From positions 1 to 45,596 of the forward strand of contig JAISVH010000048.1 of NCBI GenBank assembly GCA_031271685.1: a stretch of 45,596 bases of DNA, given 5' to 3'. The translations under genes and the position numbers were made by a program. Position 1 is the first letter of the stretch. Every line of letters starts with the position of its first letter. Shown here one piece after another: positions 8,063 through 19,347 of the stretch. The stretch is from Eubacterium sp. GTDB lineage: Bacteria > Bacillota > Clostridia > Oscillospirales > Ruminococcaceae. The notes beneath the pieces were generated by a model. The model saw only the letters and a list, made by a program, of their open reading frames with translations. It made no database searches and had not been told where the DNA came from.

Positions 8063-9889
8063 ATGGCAAAAATTATAGGAATAGATTTAGGAACGACTAA
8101 TTCGTGTGTCAGCGTTATTGAAGGCGGTGAAGCGACCGTCATCACCAACAGCGAAGGAAACAGAACCACCCCTTCAGTGGTAGCTTTTACGAGAGATGGA
8201 GAGCGTTTGGTTGGCCAGCTTGCTAAAAACCAGTCGGTAACCAACCCGGATAATACCGTTATGTCAATAAAAAGACATATGGGAAGCGACCACAAAGAAG
8301 AGCTAAACGGTAAAAAATTTACGCCGCAGGAAATTTCGGCAATGATTTTGCAAAAGCTTAAGAGCGATGCCGAAAGCTATCTCGGCGAAAAGGTTTACAG
8401 TGCGGTAATTACCGTTCCCGCCTATTTCACCGACTCGCAGAGACAGGCGACAAAAGACGCCGGGCAAATTGCCGGGCTAAAGGTAGAGCGTATTATAAAC
8501 GAGCCTACCGCGGCGGCCCTGGCATATGGAATAGATAAGGAAAACGAACAGAAAATTTTAGTATATGATTTAGGCGGCGGCACATTCGACGTATCTATCA
8601 TTGAAATAGGAGACGGCGTTCAGGAAGTTTTGGCGACCGCCGGAAACAACCATTTAGGAGGCGACGACTTCGACCAAAGAGTAATCGACTTCCTCATAAC
8701 AGAATTCAAAAAATCAGACGGGGTAGACTTATCAAAAGATAAATTTGCGTTGCAACGCCTTAAAGACGAGGCGGAAAAGGCAAAAATCGCTCTTTCAGGC
8801 TCGACTTCGGTCAATGTGAATATCCCTTATATCACAGCCGACGCAAGCGGGCCCAAGCATATGAATCTGTCACTAACAAGGGCAAAATTCAACGAGCTGA
8901 CCGCGGACCTTATTGAAGCCACCATGAGCCCGTTAAAACAGGCGCTGTCCGACTCAGGTCTCAAAGCATCAGAAATAGATAAAGTATTGTTGGTGGGCGG
9001 CTCCACCAGAATCCCGGCAGTTCAGGACGGCGTTAAAAATTATATTGGAAAAGACCCATTCAAAGGAATCAACCCCGATGAATGCGTAGCGATGGGCGCG
9101 GCAATACAGGGCGGCGTTTTGAATAAAGAAATCACCGATATTTTGCTGCTAGACGTTACCCCTCTGTCATTGGGGATAGAGACCGCAGGCGGAGTATGCA
9201 CCCGTATGATAGAGCGCAACACCACTATTCCAACATCAAAATCTCAAATTTTCTCGACTTATTCGGATAATCAGCCCAGTGTTGACATAAATATCCTTCA
9301 AGGCGAGCGTGATTTTGCGGCGGACAACAAATCTTTGGGCTTGTTTAGACTGGACGGTATTGCCCCGGCGCCAAGAGGTATTCCCCAAATCGAGGTAACT
9401 TTTGACATAGACCGCAACGGTATCGTCAGCGTCACCGCCAAAGATTTAGGAACCGGAAAGTCGCAGAACATTTCTATTACTTCGTCAACAAACATGTCAA
9501 AAGAGGATATCGACAAAGCTGTAAAAGAGGCCGAAGCGTTTGCCGAAGCTGACAAAAAGCGCAAAAACGAGGTAGACGCTCGCAACGAAGCGGAGCAGTT
9601 AGTGTATCAGATAGAAAAATCAATAACTGATTTCGGAGATAAATTCACCGAAGACGATAAAACCAAAGTCAATCCAAAATTAGACGCACTTAAGGAATCT
9701 CTTAAAGGGACGGATATCGAAAAAATTAAATCCGATAGAGAAACGCTTCAAAAAGAATTTTATGAAGTGGCGGGGCGGATTTATCAGGCGCAAGGTGCGC
9801 ATCAGTCTGAAGTAGTGAATGACGGCGCGGAAAACGTTTCGGATTCGTCAGCCGGCGACAACGTGGTAGACGCTGATTTTAAAGAGTAG
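8063..9889 (+). CDS. dnaK: Molecular chaperone DnaK (Hsp70)
   Basis: 608 residues, normal for clostridial DnaK. The ATPase domain (1-about 360) begins [13 protein letters not shown] and contains [13 protein letters not shown] and [11 protein letters not shown]. The interdomain linker is near [13 protein letters not shown], followed by the substrate-binding beta domain and helical lid. The C-terminus [10 protein letters not shown] is the typical acidic tail. AAAGGAG precedes the ATG. The 120 bp spacer after grpE carries an imperfect TATAGCGGTT/AACTGCTATA inverted repeat (about 7982-8031) related to the dispersed hairpins; I see no clear separate promoter. Expression should follow the CIRCE promoter. 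Confidence 0.98.
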   Translation: MAKIIGIDLGTTNSCVSVIEGGEATVITNSEGNRTTPSVVAFTRDGERLVGQLAKNQSVTNPDNTVMSIKRHMGSDHKEELNGKKFTPQEISAMILQKLKSDAESYLGEKVYSAVITVPAYFTDSQRQATKDAGQIAGLKVERIINEPTAAALAYGIDKENEQKILVYDLGGGTFDVSIIEIGDGVQEVLATAGNNHLGGDDFDQRVIDFLITEFKKSDGVDLSKDKFALQRLKDEAEKAKIALSGSTSVNVNIPYITADASGPKHMNLSLTRAKFNELTADLIEATMSPLKQALSDSGLKASEIDKVLLVGGSTRIPAVQDGVKNYIGKDPFKGINPDECVAMGAAIQGGVLNKEITDILLLDVTPLSLGIETAGGVCTRMIERNTTIPTSKSQIFSTYSDNQPSVDINILQGERDFAADNKSLGLFRLDGIAPAPRGIPQIEVTFDIDRNGIVSVTAKDLGTGKSQNISITSSTNMSKEDIDKAVKEAEAFAEADKKRKNEVDARNEAEQLVYQIEKSITDFGDKFTEDDKTKVNPKLDALKESLKGTDIEKIKSDRETLQKEFYEVAGRIYQAQGAHQSEVVNDGAENVSDSSAGDNVVDADFKE

Positions 9890-9902
9890 TATTTAAAGTT
9901 TT

Positions 9903-9945
9903 TATAGCATTTTGATAAAATATTTACGTTTTTAAGTATGTTATA
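9903..9945. repeat. Family D hairpin, copy 2
   Basis: TATAGCATTTTGATAAAA, then TTTACGTTTTT and a return arm GTTATA. It closely resembles the hairpins at 19553-19594 and 37447-37489, and runs directly into an inverted family A element. Confidence 0.5.
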
Positions 9946-10033
9946 ACCGCATTTATGTCCCCGCCTCTTAGGCGGCGGGTTCCATGCTGACGCTTGTTAA
10001 AACACTGGAAGCGGCTATGCCGCAGATGTTTGA
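9941..10033 (-). repeat. Family A palindromic repeat, inverted copy
   Basis: Reads TTATAACCGCATTTATGTCC, CCGCCTCTTAGGCGG, TGACGCTTGTTAAAACACTG, then GCGGC and CGCAGATGTTTGA: the reverse complement of the family A order. It lies within the dnaK-dnaJ spacer, inside the operon's transcript. Confidence 0.8.
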
Positions 10034-10043
10034 AAAGAAGTCC

Positions 10044-10074
10044 TCGAGAACGCCGATATCATCGGCGTTCTCGA
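10044..10074. repeat. Perfect 14-bp inverted repeat between dnaK and dnaJ
   Basis: TCGAGAACGCCGAT, loop ATC, ATCGGCGTTCTCGA. No T-run follows, so it is not a typical intrinsic terminator. It lies 57 bp before the dnaJ ATG, followed by a second near-palindrome (GCAAACCGC/GCGGTGTGC). It may act as an mRNA stabiliser or processing site between dnaK and dnaJ. Confidence 0.7.
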
Positions 10075-10131
10075 AAGCCGCCTCTCGCAAACCGCGCGGT
10101 GTGCGGCGATGGCATATAGGGGGCTACCTAA

Positions 10132-11304
10132 ATGGCAGATAAGAGAGATTATTACGAAGTTTTGGGGCTGAAGAAAGGCGCGAGCGAAGACGAAATAAAA
10201 AAAGCATACCGCAAGCTTGCGAAGCAGCACCATCCTGATTTAAATCAAAACGATCCAAAAGCCGAAGAGAAATTTAAGGAGATCAACGAAGCAAACGACG
10301 TGCTTTCAGACCCTTCGAAACGCCAACGTTACGACCAGTTCGGCCACGCCGGGATTGACCCCAGTTATGGCGGAGGGGGCGGATTCGGCGGGTTTAGCGG
10401 AGGATTCGGCGGGTTTGGCGGATTCGGCGGAGAAGGTATCGATTTAGGCGACATATTCGATTCAATTTTCGGATCGGGGGGGATGGGAAGCGCGCGTTCA
10501 TCGGCGGGTGCGGCAAACTCACCTCGCCGCGGCTCGGATATAGCGGTGGGACTCGATATAAGCTTTATGGAAGCCTGCAAAGGAGTTTCACACGAAATCG
10601 ATATTAACCGCGCCGAAACCTGCGATACCTGTAACGGAAATGGCGCCAGACCGGGAACCTCTCCCAAAACCTGTCCGGAATGCAGCGGAGCCGGTAAGGT
10701 TAGAATCCAGCAAAGGACTATTTTAGGCACGATGTCTTCTGCACAAACCTGCACAAAATGCCAGGGAAAGGGAAAAATAATCGAAACTCCCTGCACCACC
10801 TGCAATGGTGCGGGCCGAGTGCAAAAGCGCAAGAAAGTGTTTGTCGAAGTCCCCGCCGGCATAGACGATGGGCAAATCCTAGCAGTGCGCGGCGAAGGAA
10901 ACATCGGCGTTAACGGCGGAGCGAAGGGAGACCTTAACGTGCGTATCATGGTGCGAAAGGATCCGTTCTTCGAACGTAGAGGCTTTGATATACATTGCGA
11001 CGTCCCGGTTTCGTTCGCTCAAGCGGCGTTAGGCTCTGAAATAGAAGTACCCACCATTGACGGTAATATAAAACTGTCCGTTCCGGAAGGCACGCAGCCC
11101 GAAACGGTGCTGCGTCTCCGCTCTAAAGGAGTAAAGCGCTTACAGCGCGAAGGACGCGGAGACCAGTTCGTAAGAATTATAGTTGAAGTTCCGCGAAATC
11201 TTAACAAAAAGCAAAAAGAACTTTTTATGCAGCTTGAAAGCGAGCTTAATGATAAAAATTTTGAAAAACGAAAAAGTTTTTTTGAAAAGCTAAGAAAAAA
11301 GTAA
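10132..11304 (+). CDS. dnaJ: Co-chaperone DnaJ (Hsp40)
   Basis: 390 residues. The J domain (1-70) contains the HPD motif (HHPDLNQ) that triggers DnaK ATP hydrolysis. A Gly/Phe-rich linker follows (about 78-120). Four zinc-binding repeats come next: [24 protein letters not shown] and CTTCNGAG. The C-terminal substrate-binding domains end in a Lys-rich tail. This is a complete type I DnaJ. The ribosome site AGGGGGC is off-consensus and lies about 9 bases from the ATG, so its translation may be weaker than that of dnaK. The spacer from dnaK is 242 bp and packed with hairpins. Confidence 0.97.
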   Translation: MADKRDYYEVLGLKKGASEDEIKKAYRKLAKQHHPDLNQNDPKAEEKFKEINEANDVLSDPSKRQRYDQFGHAGIDPSYGGGGGFGGFSGGFGGFGGFGGEGIDLGDIFDSIFGSGGMGSARSSAGAANSPRRGSDIAVGLDISFMEACKGVSHEIDINRAETCDTCNGNGARPGTSPKTCPECSGAGKVRIQQRTILGTMSSAQTCTKCQGKGKIIETPCTTCNGAGRVQKRKKVFVEVPAGIDDGQILAVRGEGNIGVNGGAKGDLNVRIMVRKDPFFERRGFDIHCDVPVSFAQAALGSEIEVPTIDGNIKLSVPEGTQPETVLRLRSKGVKRLQREGRGDQFVRIIVEVPRNLNKKQKELFMQLESELNDKNFEKRKSFFEKLRKK

Positions 11305-11316
11305 TAAAGAAATTTA

Positions 11317-11351
11317 TTCAAACATCTGCGGCGTAGCCGCAGATGTTTGAA
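11317..11351. repeat. Family A left-end palindrome (perfect hairpin)
   Basis: TTCAAACATCTGCGGC, loop GTA, then the exact complement: a 16-bp perfect inverted repeat made of two facing copies of the family A left end. It lies 13 bp past the dnaJ stop. No T-run follows, but it could stabilise the 3' end of the chaperone mRNA. Confidence 0.8.
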
Positions 11352-11429
11352 CGTTAATCGCTGCTATTTAAAAAAATTATTTTTTACAATTTTGGAATAG
11401 ATTATAAAGTTATAATATGGCAATAAAAC

Positions 11430-11458
11430 TTGATTAATCTTTTTAAATGGTGTATAAT
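11430..11458 (+). promoter_or_regulatory. Promoter of the activase-fusion gene
   Basis: TTGATT (11430-11435), 17-base spacer, TATAAT (11453-11458). It predicts a leader of about 300 nt before the ATG at 11766. Confidence 0.65.
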
Positions 11459-11464
11459 GTATTT

Positions 11465-11765
11465 GCAATTAATTGCTATATTAAATTATAGCGGATCAGC
11501 ATGAAAACAAACCCTAAAAATTTTAATAAAACCGCTTGTTATCAAGTTTTTAGCCATTTTTAGAATGTTTTTTTGATTTTTTGACTATGACTTAAAGTGT
11601 AGTCAATCAATTTAAAAAACCTAAAGGGTTTTTAAATAGCGGAAATGTCAACTGTCAACCTTAGGGTGCTCGACTGACTATGTAGGCGCACGCCGCGCCT
11701 TAAAAACGCATCTAGCTTTTTAAAACTGACCAACTATAAACCAATTTTAAAGGAAAATTTAATTA
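11465..11765 (+). other. Long 5' leader of the activase-fusion gene
   Basis: About 300 nt between the predicted start and the ORF. It contains short inverted repeats (TTGACTA ... TAGTCAA near 11579-11610; AAAAAACC/GGGTTTTT near 11613-11635) and a G+C-rich patch CGCACGCCGCGCC. I do not recognise a riboswitch class. The final AAAGGAAAA is the ribosome site. Confidence 0.35.
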
Positions 11766-14700
11766 ATGAAGTATATTGGTCTTGACGTAGGCTCAACTAC
11801 TGTCAAAATTGTTGTCATAAACGATGAAAGCCGACTTTTTTACAGCAAATACCAAAGACATTATTCCGATATTAAAAAAACGCTTGCCGAGCTGCTGTCG
11901 CAGGGGTTGGACTCGGTCACCGACAATAGCGTTTATATTGCGGTTACCGGTTCGGGCGGCATCAGCGCGGCAAGGTGGCTTGATATTCCATTTGTTCAGG
12001 AAGTAAGCGCAGGGGCGAACGCTACCGAAAAGTTAATACCGGAAACCGATGTTGCTATCGAGCTTGGCGGCGAGGATGCGAAGATCACATATCTCTCAGG
12101 AGGACTTGAACAGCGCATGAACGGCACCTGTGCCGGGGGCACGGGCGCGTTCATAGACCAAATGGCGTCCCTTTTAAATACTGATATCATCGGACTTAAC
12201 GAGTTGGCTAAGGATTTTGAAACGCTTTATCCTATAGCCTCACGCTGCGGCGTGTTTGCGAAATCCGACATACAACCGTTGCTTAATGACGGCGCGCGAA
12301 AGGCGGATATTGCCGCATCAATTTTTCAATCTGTGGTAAACCAAACTATAAGCGGTCTGGCCTGCGGCAAACCTATCCGCGGAAAAGTCGCATTTTTGGG
12401 CGGACCGTTGCACTATCTGTCTGAGCTTAGGAAAAGATTTGTTGAAACACTAAATCTTTCCCCTGAAAATATAATAATTCCTGAAAATGCCAATCTATTT
12501 GTCGCGATCGGATGCGCTTTGTCGGAAAACCGACAAGAGCAGGATGTCAGCGCGCTTAAGGAAAAAATCGCAAAACTATCAAGTGTTGCCGTGCATGAGG
12601 TAGAACGCTTGAAGCCGCTGTTTGAGAGCGAAAAAGATCTAAAAGAGTTTATAAGGCGCCACTCGAATGAAATAATTGCAAAATCGGAATTAAAAAACCA
12701 TGCGGGTCCCTGCTATTTGGGCGTGGATATGGGGAGCACAACCACTAAGGCGGTCCTTATAAATAATAAGGGTGAAATTTTATATTCGCACTATGACAAT
12801 AATATGGGAGACCCGCTTAAGGCGGTCATAGCTATTTTAAATGAAATATATAAAATCATGCCGGACGGAGCTTTTATAGCAAAGTCTACTGCAACCGGAT
12901 ACGGGGAGCATCTTGTAAAGGCGGCCTTGGGAATAGATTTTGGTGAGATCGAGACAATGGCTCACTATAAAGCGGCGGAAAAACTGCTTCCCGGCGTGGA
13001 ATTCATCCTTGATATCGGCGGACAGGACATGAAATGCATTCGCATCAAAGACGGAGAGATCGAGAGCATTTTGCTTAACGAGGCCTGTTCAAGCGGTTGC
13101 GGCTCGTTTATCGAAAATTTTGCCAACGCATTAGGTATGAACGCGTCGGAATTCGCCGAAAAAGGTCTTGAATCTAAGGAGCCGGTAGATTTGGGTTCGC
13201 GCTGTACCGTTTTTATGAATTCAAGGGTCAAGCAAGCGCAGAAAGAAGGCGCAGACATCTCTGACATTTCATCAGGACTAAGTTATTCGGTAGTTAAAAA
13301 CGCGCTATTCAAAGTAATAAAAATCCGAGACCCGGACCAGATGGGCAAAAAGATCATCGTTCAAGGAGGAACCTTTTTAAACCGGTCAGTTCTGCGGGCG
13401 TTTGAGCTTGTAGCCGGACGTCAGGTCTTTAGGCCCGATGCGGCGGGCCTTATGGGGGCGTACGGCGGAGCTCTTATTTCCCTTGAGCGCGATGACGGAG
13501 CCCAATCGACAATTGCGGATAAAGATAAGCTTAAAGATTTTAAAGTTAAAAAATCTACAGCGCGGTGCGGGCTGTGTGAAAACAACTGCCTTCTTACAAT
13601 CAGCAAATTCCCTGACGGATCAAAATACATAACCAATAATCGATGCGAAAGAGGGGCGGGGAATCAAAATCTCTACAAAAACTCCGCTAAGTTGCCAAAT
13701 CTTTATGCCTGGAAATATAAACGCGTTTTTGATTATCAGCCTTTGCCGCCTGAAACGGCAAAGCGCGGAATAGTCGGGATACCCAGAGTTTTGGGGCTGT
13801 ATGAAAATTATCCGTTTTGGTTCAGTTTTTTTTCCGAGTTGGGTTATAGCGTTAAATTGTCGCCAAATTCCTCTCGTGAAATATATGATATGGGTATTGA
13901 GACCATGCCCAGTGAATCAGTATGTTATCCGGCAAAATTAGCTCACGGACATATTACGTCGCTGCTTAACGACGGCGTGAAGTTTATATTCTATCCTTCA
14001 CTGCCATATGAAATGAACGAAGGCGGCGGAGATAACCATTATAACTGCCCTGTTGTGGCAACCTATAGCGAGGTTATAAAAAATTCGGTCCCCGAGCTGC
14101 GCGACCGTAAAGTTCTATTTATGAACCCGTTTTTGCCGCTTTATGACCATGAGCGAATGGCAGGCCGTCTGGTTGAAGAATTTTTGCCGCTTGGAGTTTC
14201 GGGGGAAGAGATAGGCAGAGCTCTCGCAAAGGCGTATAACGAAGATAAAAAATTTAAAGACGACGTTAAATCAAAGGGCAAAGAAGTTTTAGACATGCTT
14301 GGACAAACCGGGCAAAAAGGCATCGTTTTGGCGGGCAGACCTTATCATATAGACCCGGAAATAAACCATGGGATTCCTGAAATGATAAATGGTTGTGGAT
14401 TTGCCGTGCTGACGGAAGATTCGGTTTCACATTTGGGAGAGATCATAAGACCGCTTCGCATTGTAGACCAATGGATGTATCATACGAGACTTTATGCTGC
14501 GGCGACCACAGTGGGGCAAAACCCTAATTTAGAGCTAGTCCAGCTCAACTCATTCGGGTGCGGGCTAGATGCCATTACCACTGATGAGGTGAGCGAAATA
14601 CTTTCGAGCTATGGCAGGATGTATACCGTGCTTAAAATAGACGAGGTTAACAACTTAGGCGCGGCAAGGATAAGGCTACGTTCGCTTATATCGGTAATCG

Positions 14701-16049
14701 AAGAGCGTGAGCGCGCTAAAAAAAATGCTTATAAAGGCTTTGAAACTTATAAGAAGCCTCCTCTTTTCACTGAAGAAATGCGTGGACGGCACACTATACT
14801 CGGACCCCAAATGTCGCCCATACATTTTGATTTGATTGAAGCGGCGTTTGGACTATGCGGATATAACCTTGCGGTGCTAAAGGATACCTCAAAAAAAGTT
14901 GTTGACACCGGCTTAAAATATGTGAACAATGACGCGTGCTATCCGGCAATTTTAGTGATAGGGCAGCTTATACAAGCCTTGGAAAGCGGAAAGTATGATT
15001 TAAACAACACTTCGGTGCTTATCACCCAAACCGGAGGCGCATGCCGTGCAACAAACTATGTTTCAATGCTGAAAAAAGCGCTTTCTGACGGTGGTTTTAA
15101 AGATATTCCTCTTATATCGCTTAATTTTGTAGGTATGGAAAAAAATCCGGGATTTAAAATTACTTGGGATTTGGCGGTGCGCGGGTTTATGGCGGTGATT
15201 TACGGTGATTTGCTGTCGCGATGCCTTTATAAAGTAAGGCCTTATGAAATCGAAAAAGGAGCCGCAAACCGGTTATATCAAAAATGGAACGGCATATTCA
15301 AGGAAAGTTTAAAATCTTTAAACCTTTTAAAATTCAGCAGAAACTGCCGTAAAGCTATCCGTGAATTTGACGCTATCCCTGTATACGATATAAAAAAACC
15401 GCGTGTCGGAATAGTAGGTGAAATATTGGTAAAATACCATCCCGTCGCCAATAATAACGTTATAGACTTAGTAGAGGCCGAAGGGGCCGAAGCGGTAGTC
15501 CCCGACTTGATGGGCTTTATTTACTATATATGCGACCACGTCAACACTAGAAAAGAGTTTTTAACCGTAACCGGCAAGCGATATTTTCTCTCAAATTTAG
15601 CGATAAAATTTATTGAATGGCTTTCTAAAGCTTATATTGAAGAATGCAGAAACACTAAATTCGGTGCGCCGATGAAGATAGCCGATATGCGCAGATTAGT
15701 GGACGGTATAGTTTCTACCGGAAACATAGCGGGTGAAGGTTGGTTTTTGTCCGCCGAAATGATCGAGCTTATGCGCGACGGTGTAAATAATATCATATGC
15801 ATGCAACCGTTTGCCTGTCTGCCCAATCATGTTACCGGCAAAGGCGTTATCGGCGAGCTCAAGCGCGTTAATCCATTTTCTAATATAATCGCGGTAGACT
15901 ATGATCCCGGTGCTAGCGAAGTAAATCAAGTCAATCGTATTAAACTTATGCTTACCCAGGCGTTTAAAAATCTTTATCTGCCTGCAAAAGAAATTAAGCG
16001 TGAGGAAATCACGCTTGAAGATAAATATGATTTAGTCATTAATAATTAA
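11766..16049 (+). CDS. 2-hydroxyacyl-CoA dehydratase activase fusion protein (two activase domains plus dehydratase-like C-terminus)
   Basis: 1427 residues. Two BcrAD/BadFG-type ASKHA ATPase domains lie in tandem: the first (1-about 260) has [22 protein letters not shown] and [10 protein letters not shown]; the second (about 317-585) has [22 protein letters not shown] and [11 protein letters not shown]. In HgdC-type activases the paired cysteines bridge a [4Fe-4S] cluster between two subunits, so the tandem could form an internal dimer. Next is a cysteine cluster CGLCENNC with a later CERGAG (about 600-630), then a DUF2229-like region and an HgdB-like C-terminal half with VNNDACYPA and [11 protein letters not shown]. 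Large fusions of this layout are known in anaerobes, but the substrate is not established. No HgdA/HgdB-type subunits or CoA-transferase lie nearby, so a classic hydroxyacyl-CoA role is uncertain. It is followed 19 bp later by the Band 7 gene. Confidence 0.85.
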   Translation: MKYIGLDVGSTTVKIVVINDESRLFYSKYQRHYSDIKKTLAELLSQGLDSVTDNSVYIAVTGSGGISAARWLDIPFVQEVSAGANATEKLIPETDVAIELGGEDAKITYLSGGLEQRMNGTCAGGTGAFIDQMASLLNTDIIGLNELAKDFETLYPIASRCGVFAKSDIQPLLNDGARKADIAASIFQSVVNQTISGLACGKPIRGKVAFLGGPLHYLSELRKRFVETLNLSPENIIIPENANLFVAIGCALSENRQEQDVSALKEKIAKLSSVAVHEVERLKPLFESEKDLKEFIRRHSNEIIAKSELKNHAGPCYLGVDMGSTTTKAVLINNKGEILYSHYDNNMGDPLKAVIAILNEIYKIMPDGAFIAKSTATGYGEHLVKAALGIDFGEIETMAHYKAAEKLLPGVEFILDIGGQDMKCIRIKDGEIESILLNEACSSGCGSFIENFANALGMNASEFAEKGLESKEPVDLGSRCTVFMNSRVKQAQKEGADISDISSGLSYSVVKNALFKVIKIRDPDQMGKKIIVQGGTFLNRSVLRAFELVAGRQVFRPDAAGLMGAYGGALISLERDDGAQSTIADKDKLKDFKVKKSTARCGLCENNCLLTISKFPDGSKYITNNRCERGAGNQNLYKNSAKLPNLYAWKYKRVFDYQPLPPETAKRGIVGIPRVLGLYENYPFWFSFFSELGYSVKLSPNSSREIYDMGIETMPSESVCYPAKLAHGHITSLLNDGVKFIFYPSLPYEMNEGGGDNHYNCPVVATYSEVIKNSVPELRDRKVLFMNPFLPLYDHERMAGRLVEEFLPLGVSGEEIGRALAKAYNEDKKFKDDVKSKGKEVLDMLGQTGQKGIVLAGRPYHIDPEINHGIPEMINGCGFAVLTEDSVSHLGEIIRPLRIVDQWMYHTRLYAAATTVGQNPNLELVQLNSFGCGLDAITTDEVSEILSSYGRMYTVLKIDEVNNLGAARIRLRSLISVIEERERAKKNAYKGFETYKKPPLFTEEMRGRHTILGPQMSPIHFDLIEAAFGLCGYNLAVLKDTSKKVVDTGLKYVNNDACYPAILVIGQLIQALESGKYDLNNTSVLITQTGGACRATNYVSMLKKALSDGGFKDIPLISLNFVGMEKNPGFKITWDLAVRGFMAVIYGDLLSRCLYKVRPYEIEKGAANRLYQKWNGIFKESLKSLNLLKFSRNCRKAIREFDAIPVYDIKKPRVGIVGEILVKYHPVANNNVIDLVEAEGAEAVVPDLMGFIYYICDHVNTRKEFLTVTGKRYFLSNLAIKFIEWLSKAYIEECRNTKFGAPMKIADMRRLVDGIVSTGNIAGEGWFLSAEMIELMRDGVNNIICMQPFACLPNHVTGKGVIGELKRVNPFSNIIAVDYDPGASEVNQVNRIKLMLTQAFKNLYLPAKEIKREEITLEDKYDLVINN

Positions 16050-16068
16050 TTGAAAGGAATGGAACATC

Positions 16069-16986
16069 ATGAGCGAAATTAAGTTCACTACCGACGGGGG
16101 ATCACAAAACCAATTTAAGAAAGCCGGCAAACTTATCACTGCCGCCATAATAGTTATATTTGCGCTTATCGTGATTTTTAATTCGTTTAATATTGTCAAT
16201 GAAGGATTTATCGGAGTAAAATACCGGTTCGGAAAGATCGTTAATGAGAATATGGAGCCCGGGCTTAATTTTCATCTGCCGTTTATAGAATTGATAAGCA
16301 GCGTGGATATCCGCAACCAAATGTATGAGGTAACTACCGACGCTTATACCAGCGATACCCAAACGGTAAATGAGCTTAAGCTTAAGCTAACCTATTGCTA
16401 TGACCAAAGCAGGCTTTCCGGCATAATCCGCGAAACGGGCATTTCAAACATTGAACAGCGGATACTTGTCCCTAACGTCGCAAAAATAGCCAAAAACGAA
16501 ATAGGCAAAGTAAGAGCGGAGATGTTGGTGCAGTCACGAGATGAGATCCAGTCGGCTATACAAGAAAAACTTTCGGAAGCGTTGGTGCCCCATGGGGTGG
16601 TGGTAACCCAGTTCGCCCTTGAAAATATAAACTTTGACGACGCTTTTGAAGCGTCGATCCAAGCAAAGGTTATTGCCGAGCAAGACGCGCTGCGCATGCA
16701 GAACAAAACCCGCGAACGGGAAGAAGAAGCCAAGCAGGTAGTTATAAAGGCACAGGCTGACGCTGACAGCGTAGAGATAGCCGCCGAGGCTCAAGCGCGC
16801 GCGATAGAGCTTCTACAGCAGCAATTGGCCGCTAATCCTAACTACATCGAGTATCTTAAAATTAATAATTGGAACGGCACGCTTCCGCAAGTCATCGGAG
16901 ACGGTGTTAATCCTTTCGTAGTTCTTGAAGGCGGAACAGTAAGCAATACGACCTCAAACAGACAGACACAAAGCGCGGGCGCATAA
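16069..16986 (+). CDS. Prohibitin/SPFH (Band 7) membrane protein
   Basis: 305 residues. One N-terminal transmembrane helix (about 22-44) is followed by the SPFH domain, starting VNEGFIGVKYRFGKI and MEPGLNFHLPF. A long Glu/Ala-rich coiled coil (about 175-260: ALRMQNKTREREEEAKQ) follows, then a short C-terminal region with NWNGTLPQVI as in prohibitins. Such proteins form membrane microdomain rings and often support proteases. AAAGGAA precedes the ATG, 19 bp behind the activase-fusion stop, so the two are probably cotranscribed. No NfeD partner is adjacent. The family is clear, the exact role is not. Confidence 0.92.
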   Translation: MSEIKFTTDGGSQNQFKKAGKLITAAIIVIFALIVIFNSFNIVNEGFIGVKYRFGKIVNENMEPGLNFHLPFIELISSVDIRNQMYEVTTDAYTSDTQTVNELKLKLTYCYDQSRLSGIIRETGISNIEQRILVPNVAKIAKNEIGKVRAEMLVQSRDEIQSAIQEKLSEALVPHGVVVTQFALENINFDDAFEASIQAKVIAEQDALRMQNKTREREEEAKQVVIKAQADADSVEIAAEAQARAIELLQQQLAANPNYIEYLKINNWNGTLPQVIGDGVNPFVVLEGGTVSNTTSNRQTQSAGA

Positions 16987-16998
16987 AAATTGGGTTAT

Positions 16999-17105
16999 TT
17001 CAAATATCCGCGGCAGAGCCGTTTTCATTGTTTTAACAAGCGTCAGCGGGGGATTTTCAATCCCCCACGCCGCCTAAGAGGCGAGAGACATAAACGCGGT
17101 TATAA
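16999..17105 (+). repeat. Family A palindromic repeat, standard form
   Basis: TTCAAATATCCGCGGC at the left, TTTTAACAAGCGTCAGCGGG, an internal GGGGGATT/AATCCCCC hairpin, CGCCTAAGAGGCG, then GACATAAACGCGGTTATA. It occupies the spacer before pcrA and ends about 20 bp from its ATG. Confidence 0.85.
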
Positions 17106-17125
17106 TTGATTGCGCAGGAGTTTTA

Positions 17126-19342
17126 ATGAATCAACAAAACATAACTTTTGAAGGCTTTATAAGCGGCTTTAATCCCGTGCAAAAGCAGGCGGTTTTGCAC
17201 AGCGAAGGTCCGTTGCTGATTATAGCGGGGGCCGGGAGCGGCAAAACGACCGTGCTTTGCGGTCGAATAGCTAACTTGTTGTCGTCGGGAGTTTGCCCGT
17301 GGCAGGTTTTAGCCGTTACTTTCACAAATAAAGCGGCGATGGAATTAAAAGAACGGCTTAACAAAATGGGCGCGAACGCGAATGACGTTTGGGCCCTTAC
17401 TTTCCATTCCTGTTGTGTTAAAATGCTTCGGCGCGGTATTGAACGCTTAGGCTATAAAAATAGCTTTGCTATTTATGACACCGATGATTCAGCGCGGGTC
17501 ATAAAACAGTGCATGGTCGATTTGGGGATAACCGATAAGGCTTTCAGCCAGAAAATGATACAAAACATTATTTCACGCGCCAAAGACAAGCTTATTTCTC
17601 CCGAAAAATTTGAAGATAACGATGAATATGCCGCAAAAATGGTAAAGTCAGTTTATAAAGAGTATCAAAAGCGATTAAAGCAGCAAAACGCTTTGGATTT
17701 TGACGATATTATATTTAAAACCGTGGAGATGCTTCGGGAAAATCCCGACATACTTGATAAATGGCAGACCCAATTCAAATATATAATGGTAGATGAATAT
17801 CAAGATACCAACATGGCGCAGTTCGAGCTGATTTCTTTATTGGCCGGGAAATATGGCAACCTTTGCGTGGTGGGTGACGAAGATCAAAGTATCTACCGAT
17901 TCAGGGGCGCGACAATTGAAAATATACTTTCTTTTGAGAGACAGTTCTCAGCAAAGGTAATAAAACTTGAGCAAAATTATCGCTCGACCGAGATGATTTT
18001 AAAGGCGGCCAACGCCGTTATAAGTAAAAACACCCAAAGAAAGGAAAAAGAACTTTGGACCGATTTAGGAAAAGGATCTAAAATAAAGGTCGTTACCCTT
18101 TCTGACGAGCAAAGTGAAGCTATGTTCGTTGCCAACTCAATAATGGACGGCAGAGAAAACGGCGAAAGATTTTCAGACAACACTATACTTTACCGTACAA
18201 ACGCACAGTCGCGCAATTTTGAGCTTGCCCTTTCACGGATGGGTATCCCGTATGTGATAATCGGTGGCACAAAATTCTATGACCGCAAAGAAATAAAAGA
18301 CATTTTAGCTTATCTTAGCATAATAGACAATCCATTTGATATGGTCAGGCTGCGGAGAATTATAAACGTTCCTAAACGAAGCATAGGAGAATCCACCCAA
18401 AATGAAATCGAGCGTTTATCACTAGAAAGCGGCTTGTCTCCAATCGATATAATAGAAAAATCCGAATATTATCCGAGTCTATTAAAAAAATCAAAGCCTT
18501 TAAGTCAATTTTCAGTCTTTTACAAAAAGGTGAGCATAAACTCCGGCGGGGAGTTAAACGCGCTGATTGACGATATTATAGATCAATCAGGATATCGCGA
18601 AATGCTTATGGCGGAAGGAGATGAGGGGCAAAGCCGACTGCAAAATATTGAGGAGCTTAAATCATCGGCCGTTAGCTTTTTAGAAGAAAATGAAGAGTCA
18701 GGTTTATCTGAATTTTTAGGACAGATCGCCCTGATCTCCGATATCGACAGTTATGATCCTGAAGGCGACCATGTGTCGCTGATGACGATACATTCAGCTA
18801 AAGGCACAGAGTTTGAAAATGTATATCTTGCCGGAGCGGAAGAAAATATCTTTCCTTCGTTCCGCTCCCTTTCTGAGCCCTTAGGGCTAGAGGAAGAACG
18901 CAGGCTAGCCTACGTAGCGATAACTCGCGCAAAGAAAAACCTATGTATAACTCATACAAAACAGCGACTTTTATTTGGAGCGACCCAACGAAATAATCTG
19001 TCTAGATTTGTGGCGGACATTCCTAAGGAATGTTTAGAATTAACGGATAAAACCATATCATCGAAAGAATATGCCGTATCAGAAATCGGAAGGAATAAGC
19101 TTCGCGCCGAATTTCAAGAAGGTTATCTGCAAAGCCAATATCAAAAACGCGCTGTTATGCCGGAATTTACCATTAAAACAAATGACTTTTCAGCCGGCGA
19201 CCGGGTGAATCATAGAGTTTTCGGCGACGGCATAGTTTTAGGCACCACCCCCATGGGAGATGACTCGCTGTTAGAAATTGCTTTTGACAGAATAGGTACA
19301 AAAAAAATTGCGGCAAATTTTGCTAAAATAAAAAAAATATAG
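17126..19342 (+). CDS. pcrA: UvrD/PcrA-family DNA helicase
   Basis: 738 residues, typical of PcrA, a 3'-5' superfamily 1A helicase used in replication, repair and clearing of RecA filaments. The Q-motif is FNPVQKQAV, motif I GAGSGKT at 35-41, motif Ia AVTFTNKAA, motif II DEYQDTN near 222, motif III GDEDQSIYRFRGA, motif IV LEQNYRS, motif V SLMTIHSAKGTEF and motif VI LAYVAITRAKK. The tail contains GDRVNHRVFGDGIV, the PcrA C-terminal Tudor-like domain that contacts RNA polymerase in relatives. The ATG has CAGGAG upstream. A hairpin follows the stop. Confidence 0.95.
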   Translation: MNQQNITFEGFISGFNPVQKQAVLHSEGPLLIIAGAGSGKTTVLCGRIANLLSSGVCPWQVLAVTFTNKAAMELKERLNKMGANANDVWALTFHSCCVKMLRRGIERLGYKNSFAIYDTDDSARVIKQCMVDLGITDKAFSQKMIQNIISRAKDKLISPEKFEDNDEYAAKMVKSVYKEYQKRLKQQNALDFDDIIFKTVEMLRENPDILDKWQTQFKYIMVDEYQDTNMAQFELISLLAGKYGNLCVVGDEDQSIYRFRGATIENILSFERQFSAKVIKLEQNYRSTEMILKAANAVISKNTQRKEKELWTDLGKGSKIKVVTLSDEQSEAMFVANSIMDGRENGERFSDNTILYRTNAQSRNFELALSRMGIPYVIIGGTKFYDRKEIKDILAYLSIIDNPFDMVRLRRIINVPKRSIGESTQNEIERLSLESGLSPIDIIEKSEYYPSLLKKSKPLSQFSVFYKKVSINSGGELNALIDDIIDQSGYREMLMAEGDEGQSRLQNIEELKSSAVSFLEENEESGLSEFLGQIALISDIDSYDPEGDHVSLMTIHSAKGTEFENVYLAGAEENIFPSFRSLSEPLGLEEERRLAYVAITRAKKNLCITHTKQRLLFGATQRNNLSRFVADIPKECLELTDKTISSKEYAVSEIGRNKLRAEFQEGYLQSQYQKRAVMPEFTIKTNDFSAGDRVNHRVFGDGIVLGTTPMGDDSLLEIAFDRIGTKKIAANFAKIKKI

Positions 19343-19347
19343 AAAAA

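Noticed and set aside
11465-11765. Riboswitch in the 300-nt leader of the activase fusion
   Set aside because: There are short inverted repeats but no recognised aptamer core, and no terminator or sequestering hairpin next to the ribosome site.
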